Shown here piece by piece: positions 53,389 through 62,098 of a stretch of 64,000 bases of DNA. Under the pieces are notes generated by a model. It did not search any database. It was not told the DNA's origin and was given only the letters and a program-made list of their open reading frames with translations. Every line of letters begins with the position of its first letter. Position 1 is the first letter of the stretch. The stretch covers positions 291,328 to 355,327 of the forward strand of contig NZ_JAGHZZ010000005.1 of NCBI RefSeq assembly GCF_017745095.1. Reading direction: 5' to 3'. The translations under genes were made by a program, and so were the position numbers. The DNA is from Sporocytophaga sp. Its GTDB lineage: Bacteria; Bacteroidota; Bacteroidia; Cytophagales; Cytophagaceae.

Positions 53389-56148
53389 ATGGCTGAGAGT
53401 AAGCACTTTGTGCAGAAGTATATCTTTGATGTTAATTATGATTCTGAAGAAAATGCTTATAAATTTCAGACTCACCTTGCGGATTTTATAAAAGAAAAAA
53501 TAGTAGCTCTTACCGATGAGGTTTTAAGCAAAGCTACTGAAGGATTTCTCCTAAGTACAGATAAATTAACGCTGGATTTAGGAGAAATTTCTTTTGATAA
53601 TTATGAGAATGAGATTTATGCCAAAATAAAATCTCAACTCTCTGACAAGATAGCCTTACTATTGTCCGGGCATTTTACCGGCGATACTCAGGAAAACGTT
53701 ATTTTTCTATCTAAAGAACTTTCAGACCTTCAGATTTTTGATTTCTTTCTTCAAAATGGATTTCTTCCATGGAATATCCATCAGGAATACACTTCATATT
53801 CTGTAAAGAAGTTGTTGATTGAACTGATTGAGAATAATCCTCCCACAATCAAGAAATATATAGAAAAGGTTACTGCTGATGAGGTCTTGACAACAAGACT
53901 TATTCGCCAATTTGAAGATGAAGTTTTGTGGAAAATTATAGCGCTTTGGATTGGGGAACCGGTTTTTCTCAAAAGGTTTTATAAAGAAATTGTCACTTTA
54001 TATAAACGAAAACCAATCATAAGAAATACTTTTTCGGAATTCAGAGATCTTGTCTGGCCTTTCATTTTGAATGAAGTAATTATTGAGCGAAAGGTCAATT
54101 TTGAGACTATTCAGTTTACAGAGAATCTCATGAACTTTGTTTCTGAAGAAACAAAGACAGAATATTATAACGTAGTTCTGGCCTTTTATAATTCTATTGA
54201 TGATGCCATCAGTAATTCATTAAAGCATGTCGCACCAGAGTTTACTGAAAGTATAAAAGCTATTTTGTTAAAGGATAGTTTTTCAACATTGAAGAAGAAA
54301 ATATCCGAATCTAATGATCTAGAAAAGCTTTTCGGCGAGAAGGGTAATAAAGAGAATAAAACGAGCGAAGAAAGTAAAAAGCGAGACAATAGAGATCCGG
54401 AGTCAGTAACTACGAAAGATTCATTTGAAAGCAGAAACAGAGCACTTCAGCAAAAGGAAGATGAGCTTATTTTAACGAAGTTTTTATCTTTAAGAAACGA
54501 GATATTTGCAGTTACGAAAAGCTCTTTGAATGAAATTATTTCAAGAGTAGAGAAGATTATAAAAACCTTTAGTTTTTCTAGTCCTGATTTTTTAAAGAAG
54601 AGCTTTGCAATAGCTGGCTGGACATTAGAAGAACCAACTACAATAAAATATCTGGAACTATTTTCCGAAGAAATTAGAAAGCAGATCATTTTAAATATTC
54701 TAAAGAAAACGGAGTCTGAATTTGAACAAAGTGTAATAGATCAGGAGAAAAACCTGGTTCAAAGATTCTTTGAAATAGGTCATATTCCCGTATTATATAG
54801 TAAACCTTTTACCAAGGATTTAAAGGCATTTCAGACCATCCTTTTGAAAACAGCGGAAAATAATCCGGAATGGTTTGCCGCAATTTTTAAACGTGCAGTT
54901 GTCGAGAGTTCAGATAAGGATATAAAGATATCTTTATTGATGGAAATCTTTACTGTAGATGTGGTGAAAAGTATTTTCAGATTGGCAAGACAAGAAGCTG
55001 AATTACGACCTTTTATCAATAGGCTGGAAGCTCAATCGAGAAAAGGTAAGCCTCCAAAATCTAAAGATCTGGATAATGGTGATTTGACGTTTAAAAGTAC
55101 AGAGAGCAGTCCGAAGAATCAACCTGTTGAAGAAAGCCCCGGAACTACTTCAGATGAGGATTTGGATACCTACTTTGTAACAAGACTTTCAGAGATTAAT
55201 TCACCTGAAAGTGCAGTCTATCATTTAAATGTTTTGCTCAAAAAATCATCTCCTAAACCAACCAGGAAAGGCAAAACCACAGAAACTGATAGTGCTCAAG
55301 GCAAAAAGAAAAGGGATTCCAATAATATCACTAGCAGCGAGGTAAAGCTTGAGAGCCTGATTCCTCTGTTCTTTGAAAAATACTCATCGGTTGCCGTTTC
55401 TTATTTTAAATCATTGTCTGTAAGAGAGCAAAAGTCTGCACTAAAAACCTTGAAAGGTGAGAAGCTGGAACGTGTCGAGAGCCTGATCAAAGGTCATGAC
55501 AGAGCTTTGGTAGAGCTTATAAAAGAAATAAGAGGCGAAAATAAGAGCATTGATAATACAGATCAAAAATCTGTAACAAAGGTTGGAGAAGACAATGGGA
55601 TGGTGCAGAAAGAGCTTAAACTTGAATATAAAAAAATGGAAAGTGGGGAACCTGTATACATCAGCAATGCAGGACTTGTATTGGTCCATCCCTATTTGAC
55701 AAGATTTTTTAAGATGCTCAACCTGACTGAAGGTAAGGCATTTAAAGATGAATATTCATCTCATAAAGCTGCTCACATTTTGCAATACCTGGTAAATAAA
55801 AACACTAGTGCAGAAGAGCATGAACTAGTTTTGAATAAACTCGTTTGTGGGATAGATCTCACTACTCCTTTGTTGCGCGATATAGAAATTACTCCGGAGG
55901 AGATTGAAACCTGCGAAGGTTTATTGGAAGGGGTAATTCAAAATTGGACTATATTAAAGAAAACAAGTAATGACAATTTCAGATCTTCCTTCCTGATTCG
56001 TCAAGGTCGACTTGTGCTTGAATCCAAAGGATGGAAATTGAAGGTGGAAGAAAAGGCCTATGATATTCTGGTAGAAAAACTTCCATGGTCTATTTCAATG
56101 ATTAAAATGCCATGGATGAATAATATCATTTATGTGGAATGGAAGTAA
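53389..56148 (+). CDS. eCIS tape-measure protein (Pvc14-like)
   Basis: 919 residues. The N-terminal 85 residues (HFVQKYIFDVNYDSEENAYKFQTHLADFIKEKI in pattern, then DKLTLDLGEISF) and the C-terminal block (EPVYISNAGLVLVHPYLTRFFKMLNL in pattern, HKAAHILQYLVNKN, LLEGVIQNWTILKKTSNDNFRSSFLIRQG, PWMNNIIYVEW) are the conserved ends of contractile-injection-system tape measure proteins. Between them lie helical repeats and two low-complexity, charged linkers (about 318-350 and 555-600). The extended middle should set tube length. It starts six bases after the second baseplate J gene. Confidence 0.87.
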   Translation: MAESKHFVQKYIFDVNYDSEENAYKFQTHLADFIKEKIVALTDEVLSKATEGFLLSTDKLTLDLGEISFDNYENEIYAKIKSQLSDKIALLLSGHFTGDTQENVIFLSKELSDLQIFDFFLQNGFLPWNIHQEYTSYSVKKLLIELIENNPPTIKKYIEKVTADEVLTTRLIRQFEDEVLWKIIALWIGEPVFLKRFYKEIVTLYKRKPIIRNTFSEFRDLVWPFILNEVIIERKVNFETIQFTENLMNFVSEETKTEYYNVVLAFYNSIDDAISNSLKHVAPEFTESIKAILLKDSFSTLKKKISESNDLEKLFGEKGNKENKTSEESKKRDNRDPESVTTKDSFESRNRALQQKEDELILTKFLSLRNEIFAVTKSSLNEIISRVEKIIKTFSFSSPDFLKKSFAIAGWTLEEPTTIKYLELFSEEIRKQIILNILKKTESEFEQSVIDQEKNLVQRFFEIGHIPVLYSKPFTKDLKAFQTILLKTAENNPEWFAAIFKRAVVESSDKDIKISLLMEIFTVDVVKSIFRLARQEAELRPFINRLEAQSRKGKPPKSKDLDNGDLTFKSTESSPKNQPVEESPGTTSDEDLDTYFVTRLSEINSPESAVYHLNVLLKKSSPKPTRKGKTTETDSAQGKKKRDSNNITSSEVKLESLIPLFFEKYSSVAVSYFKSLSVREQKSALKTLKGEKLERVESLIKGHDRALVELIKEIRGENKSIDNTDQKSVTKVGEDNGMVQKELKLEYKKMESGEPVYISNAGLVLVHPYLTRFFKMLNLTEGKAFKDEYSSHKAAHILQYLVNKNTSAEEHELVLNKLVCGIDLTTPLLRDIEITPEEIETCEGLLEGVIQNWTILKKTSNDNFRSSFLIRQGRLVLESKGWKLKVEEKAYDILVEKLPWSISMIKMPWMNNIIYVEWK

Positions 56149-56261
56149 TAGAATTCAATATTTTTTTTAGAGAATTTTTAGCTTAAATTTAATAATTAAG
56201 ATAAGTAAGGTCGGACTTGCTTTAACAACTTGCCCAAACAAAAGCGGAATTAAGCTTAAAA

Positions 56262-57683
56262 ATGGAAAAAGATTTCAATAAGGTTCTGAGTACTCCCGTG
56301 AATGATTTTAATGAAAAGGTCAAAGTGAAAATTGATTATGACCTCATTGGAAAAAATGGTGAAGTTTTAAAACGGGAACTAGAGTGGCTGAAGTTTCTTA
56401 TAAAAAAAAGGATCAGTTTCTTTGATGATGAAGAGATGAACTCATTACCTATGGATCTGAATCCTCCGGTTATAGTTCATAAAGAAACTCCTTATGCAAA
56501 GTTTGTTGAGAAATACGAGCTTGATGCATATGGCAGGATATTACTCATAATGACATTGGCTCCTGCATATCATCCGGAAGTGTTTTCCGAATTGGTTGAA
56601 AGAGAAAGGGGGTTCAGATTGCGATATGATGAGTTTGGAGGCATCGCAGAGAACTTTTGTTGTCAATTTCTCCCAACCTTAAAGACCCTGATATATCTGA
56701 TTGCAGGGAGTAATTCATCGCTTACAGGACAGCTCTATACTCGGTTTATAGAAGAAAATATTCTGATTGAAGAACAGATCATTATTTTTAAAGAAATAGG
56801 TCCGGACAGCGACAGGGTAATCAATCTGGAACTTAAACTTATTCCTGAGTTCGTTGCTCACCTTACAAGAAACAGAGAAACTTTACCCACCTTCAATAGT
56901 AATTTCCCAGCAAAACTAATTAAATCGAGATATGAATGGGATGACCTTGTTGTCTCACATTTTACAAGAGAGAGACTGGAGCTAATTGTAGATTGGGTGA
57001 ATTTTAAAGATAAGATTTTTGAAAGACAAGGACCTGAAGGCAAAGTGAAAGATGGATTTCCTGCTTTATTTTATGGCCCTCCCGGCACAGGTAAAACTAT
57101 GGCAGCCTCTTTAATCGGCAAATTGACCAACAGGCAAGTTTTTCAGATTGACTTGTCAATGGTTGTTTCAAAATATATAGGGGAAACTGAAAAGAACTTA
57201 AGTCGATTGTTTGACAAGGCTGAGAAGAAAGATTGGATATTGTTTTTTGATGAAGCGGATTCATTGTTTGGCAAAAGAGGGGTGGTAAAAGATGCCCATG
57301 ACAAGTATGCCAATCAGGAGATGTCTTATTTGCTTCAACGCATGGAACAGTTTACAGGTCTGACTATCCTTGCAACTAACTTTGATCAGAACCTTGATCC
57401 TGCAATGACCAGAAGGTTCCAGGCTAAGGTCTATTTCCCTCGTCCTACAAAAGACGAAAGGTTGAACCTTTGGTACAAAAGTCTATCAGCGGGGTATTCT
57501 TATAATCCTGATATATTAATGGAGAAAATTGCTGAACGGTTTGATGTCACTGGAGCCAATATTGCCAATATCTTAAAGTTGTGCTGTATCAGAGCAGAAA
57601 AGAGAGGAGATGGAATCATCATTGCCAAGGACTTACTTGAAGCATTAAGAATAGAATATTCAAAAGAGAATAAGACCTTATAA
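56262..57683 (+). CDS. eCIS AAA+ ATPase (Pvc15-like)
   Basis: 473 residues. An N-terminal helical domain (about 35-215) characteristic of CIS ATPases (AYGRILLIMTLAPAYHPEVF) precedes an AAA+ module: FYGPPGTGKTMAASLIG (Walker A near 269-276), WILFFDEADSLFGKRG (Walker B), ATNFDQNLDPAMTRRFQ (sensor 1 and arginine finger) and a C-terminal lid. In PVC/AFP systems the Pvc15 ATPase is needed for assembly or cargo loading and is not in the mature particle. It lies 113 bases after the tape measure gene, a larger gap than elsewhere in the cluster, so it may have its own promoter. Confidence 0.92.
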   Translation: MEKDFNKVLSTPVNDFNEKVKVKIDYDLIGKNGEVLKRELEWLKFLIKKRISFFDDEEMNSLPMDLNPPVIVHKETPYAKFVEKYELDAYGRILLIMTLAPAYHPEVFSELVERERGFRLRYDEFGGIAENFCCQFLPTLKTLIYLIAGSNSSLTGQLYTRFIEENILIEEQIIIFKEIGPDSDRVINLELKLIPEFVAHLTRNRETLPTFNSNFPAKLIKSRYEWDDLVVSHFTRERLELIVDWVNFKDKIFERQGPEGKVKDGFPALFYGPPGTGKTMAASLIGKLTNRQVFQIDLSMVVSKYIGETEKNLSRLFDKAEKKDWILFFDEADSLFGKRGVVKDAHDKYANQEMSYLLQRMEQFTGLTILATNFDQNLDPAMTRRFQAKVYFPRPTKDERLNLWYKSLSAGYSYNPDILMEKIAERFDVTGANIANILKLCCIRAEKRGDGIIIAKDLLEALRIEYSKENKTL

Positions 57684-57761
57684 ATGGATTTGATTTCTTT
57701 TTAAGGAATCGAATTGTTGTAATTCCTTCATTGTTTTAAAATTAAAATAGAAGGAGGATTT

Positions 57762-58160
57762 ATGGATAATTTTAAAAAAGGATTTATCCTGATTGTTATC
57801 TTATTGTTTTCTGCTTTTGCAGGATTTGCCCAGGATAAAAATACTGACAAAGTAAAAATTACCTCATCAGAGAATAAAACTGAAAATCAGATTAGTAAAG
57901 ACAAAGAAAATTGTTACGCTGATGTTGAGTCTCAGTTTGATCACAGTAAACATAAGACCTTAAAGAATACGGGTGCTGGAGCAGCCGCCGGAGGTATTGC
58001 GGGTGGTATCTTTGGTCATGGTGGTATCGGGGCTGCTGCAGGAGGGGCAGCAGGAGCTTATCGGGGGCATAAAAAATCCAAAAAAGATAAAAATGAATTT
58101 AATGAGTTATATGCTTCTTGTTTGAGGGATAAAGGATATTCAGTAGAAGTGGCTGATTAG
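57762..58160 (+). CDS. Exported glycine-zipper protein
   Basis: 132 residues. Signal peptide FILIVILLFSAFAGFAQ, then a Lys/Asp-rich stretch, a glycine zipper (about 68-102: GAGAAAGGIAGGIFGHGG, GAAAGGAAGAYRG) and a polar tail with Cys near the end (YASCLRDKGY); a second Cys is at about 52 (ENCYAD). Glycine zippers of this sort insert into or pack against membranes, as in stress-linked OmpA-like lipoproteins; there is no lipobox here. A strong AAGGAGG ribosome site lies six bases before the ATG, unusual for this genome. It ends with a terminator and may not belong to the eCIS transcript. Function unknown. Confidence 0.7.
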   Translation: MDNFKKGFILIVILLFSAFAGFAQDKNTDKVKITSSENKTENQISKDKENCYADVESQFDHSKHKTLKNTGAGAAAGGIAGGIFGHGGIGAAAGGAAGAYRGHKKSKKDKNEFNELYASCLRDKGYSVEVAD

Positions 58161-58180
58161 CAACCTTGAATATTTTGAAT

Positions 58181-58230
58181 TTCCTGAAGTGATTGGATAA
58201 CCATTAAAAATTACTTCAGGAAGTTTTTAT
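58181..58230 (+). terminator. Intrinsic terminator after the glycine-zipper gene
   Basis: TTCCTGAAGTGATT (58181-58194) pairs with AATTACTTCAGGAA (58209-58222) over 14 bp with one G-U pair and a 14-base loop, then a T-rich run. The following 200 bases to 58426 are AT-rich with no gene. Confidence 0.8.
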
Positions 58231-58426
58231 TTTTTCGTAAAGATACTTATTACACTTATAACTCAATCCCAAAGCAGATTTAATTAATTATATAACAGAT
58301 GCTTTCTTTTTGTGGTAAATGCACTGGTATTCTATTTTGTGAAAAAATAACTTTTTTATTACATATCAGGAAACCCCAAATGGCCTTTACGTAATAGGAT
58401 GAAGATTAATTACTTAATTTTTGTTT

Positions 58427-60379
58427 ATGTCCTACAAAATTGTAAAGGGGAATTACCTAAAAAGTCTTCAGGAACAAATTGAAAAACTTAATAGAGATAT
58501 TGTCAGTGCTACAGATTTTATAAAAACTATTGAAAAAGGAGATCTGAATGCTGAATATAGCGGAGACGGACAGGATGAAAAAAGTCTTATCCATGCTTTG
58601 TTAAGTATGAGGGAGCAAATGCAGGTAATTGCATTGCGTGAAGGGGATAGAAATTGGGTAACAGAAGGACTGGCTAAGTTCGCCGATATTTTAAGGACTA
58701 AAAATGAAAATATTAAAATATTAAGTGAAAATATCATTTCTAATCTGGTCAACTATCTTAATGCAAATCAGGGTAGCTTTTTTATTTTGAACGATGAAGA
58801 TGAGAAAGATAAGTTTCTGGAATTAATGGCCTGTTATGCCTATGACAGGAAAAAGTTTGCTCAAAAAAGGGTTGAAATAGGAGAAGGCCTTCTTGGACAA
58901 TCATTTTTAGAAAAAGAAACTACCTATTTAACACAAATACCTGAAAACTATTTAAGTATCACTTCTGGATTGGGCGAGGCACTTCCAAGGGCCATCATCA
59001 TTGTTCCTATTAAAGTAAATGATGTTGTTTATGGTATGCTTGAGATTGCTTCTTTCAAGGAATTTAAGCCTCATCATAAAGAGTTTCTGGAGAAACTTGG
59101 AGAAAGCATAGCTTCTTCCATTTCAAGTGTAAAAATTAGCGAAAGAACACAAAAGCTTCTTCTTGCATCACAGATAGCTTCCGAAGAGATGAAGTCTCAG
59201 GAAGAAGAACTAAGGCAAAATATGGAAGAAATGCATGCTACCCAGGAAGAACTGGCAAGGCATGATGCCGAATCCAGAAGCTTGCTGACAGCACTTGATT
59301 CTATAGCTATTGTTGTAGAATATAATCTTCAGGGAGATGTCCTTAAGGTAAATGAAAAAATGAAATCTATTGCAGGACTTCAAGGAGATGCATTAATAGG
59401 AGTCAATTACTTAGCCTTTTGTCAGACCGATGAAGAGAAGGTTGAAGCTAAAGCTATGTGGGAAGATTTAAGAAAAGGTAAAACAATAACCAGGTTCAGG
59501 AAGATGACGACTGGATCAGGAGACGTTTGGTTGCAGGAATATTATAATCCAATCAATGACAGGAACGGCGATCTTATAAGGATCATGGGAATTGCTATAG
59601 ATATAACAGAAACCAAAAGACAAGAACTGTTACTATCTGAAAAAGCTGATGAAATGAAGGCTCAGGAAGAAGAGCTAATTCAAAACATGGAAGAAATGCA
59701 AGCAATTCAGGACGAACTTGCTCAAAAAGAAGCCGAGTCTAAAAGTTTGCTTACAGCTATTGACAGTCTTGCTATTGTTGCTGAATATGATATTGAAGGG
59801 AACATGCTCAAAATCAATGATCAGATTGAAAAGGTTTTAGGTATGCCCGGAAATAATTTAATAGGCCAGAATTATATGAGTTTTTGTCAGACCGATGAGG
59901 AAAAGGCTGAAGCTACTGTAATGTGGCAAAATCTAAAACAAGGTAGATCCTTTGTGAAAATAAGAAAAATGAAGCTTGAAAATAAAAATTTCTGGCTTCA
60001 GGAATATTATAATCCGGTGGTGGATCATGATGGAAGAATTCAAAAGGTGTATGGTATAACTATTGATATTTCAGATTCTAAGAGACAAGAAGATGAGTTG
60101 ATTCAGCAGGCTGAACAAATGAAATCTCAGGAAGAGGAGTTAAGGCAAAATATGGAAGAATTGCATACTATTCAGGAGGAGCTTTCTAAAAAGGCAAAAG
60201 AAATAGAAGAGGTTAGGCAGCTTGAAAAGCAAAGAGCAGACAATCAGATTGAAGCTCAGAAAAAAATGATGCAAACCTTTATGGATAAAGCGAAGCAAAC
60301 TGAAAATGACTATAAAGCTAAGATTGCAGCATTGGAGTCTAAATTATCAGGAAAAAATAAAACTAACCAAACCGATTAA
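58427..60379 (+). CDS. Soluble GAF-PAS-PAS coiled-coil sensor without output domain
   Basis: 650 residues from ATG 58427 (TTG two codons upstream is less likely). A HAMP-like segment (about 28-60: FIKTIEKGDLNAEY, EKSLIHALLSMREQM), a GAF domain (about 75-240: NQGSFFILNDED, KRVEIGEGLLGQSFLEKE, IIVPIKVNDVVYGMLEIASF) and two highly similar PAS domains (about 290-400 and 430-545, each with YLAFCQTDEEK- or YMSFCQTDEEK-type and WLQEYYNP motifs) alternate with coiled coils that repeat EEELRQNMEE three times. The end is only coiled coil. No histidine kinase, cyclase, phosphatase or methyl-accepting domain is present. It probably relays by protein contacts, perhaps with the SpoIIAA/STAS-like protein encoded 11 bases downstream. 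Confidence 0.8.
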   Translation: MSYKIVKGNYLKSLQEQIEKLNRDIVSATDFIKTIEKGDLNAEYSGDGQDEKSLIHALLSMREQMQVIALREGDRNWVTEGLAKFADILRTKNENIKILSENIISNLVNYLNANQGSFFILNDEDEKDKFLELMACYAYDRKKFAQKRVEIGEGLLGQSFLEKETTYLTQIPENYLSITSGLGEALPRAIIIVPIKVNDVVYGMLEIASFKEFKPHHKEFLEKLGESIASSISSVKISERTQKLLLASQIASEEMKSQEEELRQNMEEMHATQEELARHDAESRSLLTALDSIAIVVEYNLQGDVLKVNEKMKSIAGLQGDALIGVNYLAFCQTDEEKVEAKAMWEDLRKGKTITRFRKMTTGSGDVWLQEYYNPINDRNGDLIRIMGIAIDITETKRQELLLSEKADEMKAQEEELIQNMEEMQAIQDELAQKEAESKSLLTAIDSLAIVAEYDIEGNMLKINDQIEKVLGMPGNNLIGQNYMSFCQTDEEKAEATVMWQNLKQGRSFVKIRKMKLENKNFWLQEYYNPVVDHDGRIQKVYGITIDISDSKRQEDELIQQAEQMKSQEEELRQNMEELHTIQEELSKKAKEIEEVRQLEKQRADNQIEAQKKMMQTFMDKAKQTENDYKAKIAALESKLSGKNKTNQTD

Positions 60380-60390
60380 AAATTTTTGCG

Positions 60391-60771
60391 ATGAAAAATG
60401 ATGTATTAAAAATTAACTATAATAAAGAAATTGATGCTGTAGTTCTTGAATGGATCACTGCTCCTATTTCTTCTGAGTTCAGAGAAGGTTTAAATCAGGG
60501 GTTAGAGTTGTTGAAGTCAACTAAAGCTAAAAATTGGATTGGTGATGTTAGAAATCTTGGAGCGATTGATCCTGATGATCAGAAATGGTCAAATGAAGAG
60601 TGGTTTCCGAAAGCATTGTCTACTGGAATTAAAAAAATGGGTGTAATTATTTCTGACGATATTTTTAATCAAATGAGTGTTGAAGAAATTATGAGTAAAG
60701 TAGAAAATGCTGGTTTTGTATCACAATACTTTGACGATATTAATAAAGCATCTCAGTGGATGAAAGCTTAG
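60391..60771 (+). CDS. SpoIIAA/STAS-like small protein
   Basis: 126 residues: LKINYNKEIDAVVLEWITAPISSEFREGL in pattern, then AKNWIGDVRNLGAIDPDDQKWSNEEWFPKAL and KMGVIISDDIF. Alternating strands and helices with WxGDxRxLGxI resemble the SpoIIAA-like/STAS family of Bacteroidota, which lack the phospho-Ser of classical anti-anti-sigma factors. No signal peptide. It lies 11 bases after the GAF-PAS-PAS gene, so the two are likely co-transcribed and may form a partner-switching pair. A terminator follows. Function is inferred from fold resemblance and context. Confidence 0.65.
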   Translation: MKNDVLKINYNKEIDAVVLEWITAPISSEFREGLNQGLELLKSTKAKNWIGDVRNLGAIDPDDQKWSNEEWFPKALSTGIKKMGVIISDDIFNQMSVEEIMSKVENAGFVSQYFDDINKASQWMKA

Positions 60772-60791
60772 TTAACAACCAAATATAAAGG

Positions 60792-60830
60792 AAAGCACAA
60801 ATGGATAGAAGACATTTGTGCTTTTTTATT
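60792..60830 (+). terminator. Intrinsic terminator after the SpoIIAA-like gene
   Basis: AAAGCACAAATG (60792-60803) / CATTTGTGCTTT (60813-60824): perfect 12-bp stem, 9-base loop, T-rich tail. Confidence 0.85.
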
Positions 60831-60939
60831 TAATTCAGATTAAAACAATTAGAGTTTAAATCCTGTAGTTGGAGGAATATTAATTGTCTTATTCCGTTAC
60901 AAAATGTAAATCCTTTTGAAAAATGAGAAGGTTTTGATT

Positions 60940-60963
60940 AGTTATAAAAACTGATTTTTATAA
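60940..60963. promoter_or_regulatory. Perfect dyad upstream of the GH5 cellulase gene
   Basis: GTTATAAAAA (60940-60949) and TTTTTATAAC (60954-60963) are perfect inverted arms around CTGA, 35 bases before the cellulase ATG. It has no T-run beyond the arm and precedes a gene, so a regulator-binding site is more likely than a terminator. Confidence 0.5.
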
Positions 60964-60998
60964 CTTAGATTAAGTAAACTTTATTAATTAGAATTTAA

Positions 60999-62003
60999 AT
61001 GCGCTTAAAAAGAAAATTAGCTTTAATTGCTTGTATCTTCTGTCTTTTAATTAGTAGTACAAGCCTTTTTGCTCAAAGCAATATTGTAGAAAAATATGGT
61101 CAGCTTTCTGTAAAGGGCAATTACATTGTAGGAGAACATGGAGATACAGTTCAATTGCGTGGAATGTCTCTCTTCTGGAGCCAGTGGATGAGTCAGTATT
61201 ATAATCCATTTGTTGTAAAATACCTTAAGGATAAATGGAAATGTACTGTAATCAGAGCAGCGATGGGGGTCGATATGGGAGGATATGCAGACAGCAGAGC
61301 ATCTGAAAGAGAAAAGGTAATGACTATAGTGGATGCCGCGATAAAAAATGGCATTTATGTCATCATTGATTATCATAGCCATGAAGCTCATGCCAATCCT
61401 GATATGGCAAAGAAATTTTTTGCAGATATGGCTAAGAAATATGGTAAGTATCCAAATGTATTGTATGAAATATATAATGAGCCTTTAAATTATGTAAGCT
61501 GGTCAAAAGACATTAAGCCATATGCTGAAACTGTTATAGAAAGTATTCGCCAATATGATCCGGATAATATAGTAATAATCGGTACAAGACAGTGGTCACA
61601 GATGGTGAGCGAGGCAGCTGTAGATCCTGTTAAAGATACTAATTCCGCATACACTCTTCACTTCTATGCAGGCTCTCACAAGCAATGGCTGAGAGATGAG
61701 GCAAAAAAAGCGATGGACAAAGGTATTGCATTATTTGTCACCGAATTCGGAACATGTCATGCCAGCGGTAATGGAAGTTATGATCCTGAAGAGACAAGGC
61801 TTTGGTTTGACTTTATGGATAAATACAAAATCAGCTGGTGCAATTGGTCTATTGCTGACAAAGATGAGACAGCTTCAGCATTAAAGCCAGGCGGTTTTAG
61901 CGCAGGAGGCTGGGAAGACTCAGATCTGACACCTTCAGGACAACTGGTAAGAGATGAGATGATATTGAAAAATACACCCATCGTTCCTTTAAAGAAAAAA
62001 TAG
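60999..62003 (+). CDS. Secreted GH5 endoglucanase (cellulase)
   Basis: 334 residues. Signal peptide (KLALIACIFCLLISSTSLFAQ), then a GH5 catalytic barrel, probably subfamily GH5_2: GQLSVKGNYIVGEHGDTVQLRGMSLFWSQW in pattern, VIIDYHSHEAH, YEIYNEPL with acid/base E161, TLHFYAGSH, and FVTEFGTC with nucleophile E249; a conserved CNWSIADKDETAS follows. It hydrolyses internal beta-1,4-glucan bonds. There is no carbohydrate-binding module and no type IX C-terminal domain, so it may stay periplasmic or leave by another route, as many cellulases of Cytophaga hutchinsonii are thought to do. A dyad lies before it and a strong terminator after it: monocistronic. Confidence 0.93.
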   Translation: MRLKRKLALIACIFCLLISSTSLFAQSNIVEKYGQLSVKGNYIVGEHGDTVQLRGMSLFWSQWMSQYYNPFVVKYLKDKWKCTVIRAAMGVDMGGYADSRASEREKVMTIVDAAIKNGIYVIIDYHSHEAHANPDMAKKFFADMAKKYGKYPNVLYEIYNEPLNYVSWSKDIKPYAETVIESIRQYDPDNIVIIGTRQWSQMVSEAAVDPVKDTNSAYTLHFYAGSHKQWLRDEAKKAMDKGIALFVTEFGTCHASGNGSYDPEETRLWFDFMDKYKISWCNWSIADKDETASALKPGGFSAGGWEDSDLTPSGQLVRDEMILKNTPIVPLKKK

Positions 62004-62038
62004 CATTCAAAATCTTTCCCGAGTTAATCAAATAATGT

Positions 62039-62076
62039 TAAAGCGTAGCCTTATATTTGGCTACGCTTTATTGTTT
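62039..62076 (+). terminator. Intrinsic terminator after the cellulase gene
   Basis: TAAAGCGTAGCC (62039-62050) / GGCTACGCTTTA (62059-62070): perfect 12-bp stem, 8-base loop, then TTGTTTTT. Confidence 0.85.
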
Positions 62077-62098
62077 TTAGTTAAATTGAATATTTAAT

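Noticed and set aside
38114..57683. Prophage or canonical type VI secretion system
   Set aside because: No capsid, portal, terminase, integrase or TssJLM membrane genes are present, and the cap, Pvc-type baseplate, tape measure and Pvc15-type ATPase match eCIS order.
60999..62003. GH5 cellulase as eCIS cargo
   Set aside because: It has its own signal peptide, upstream dyad and terminator, lies 3 kb beyond the ATPase gene, and is a normal secreted enzyme for this lineage.
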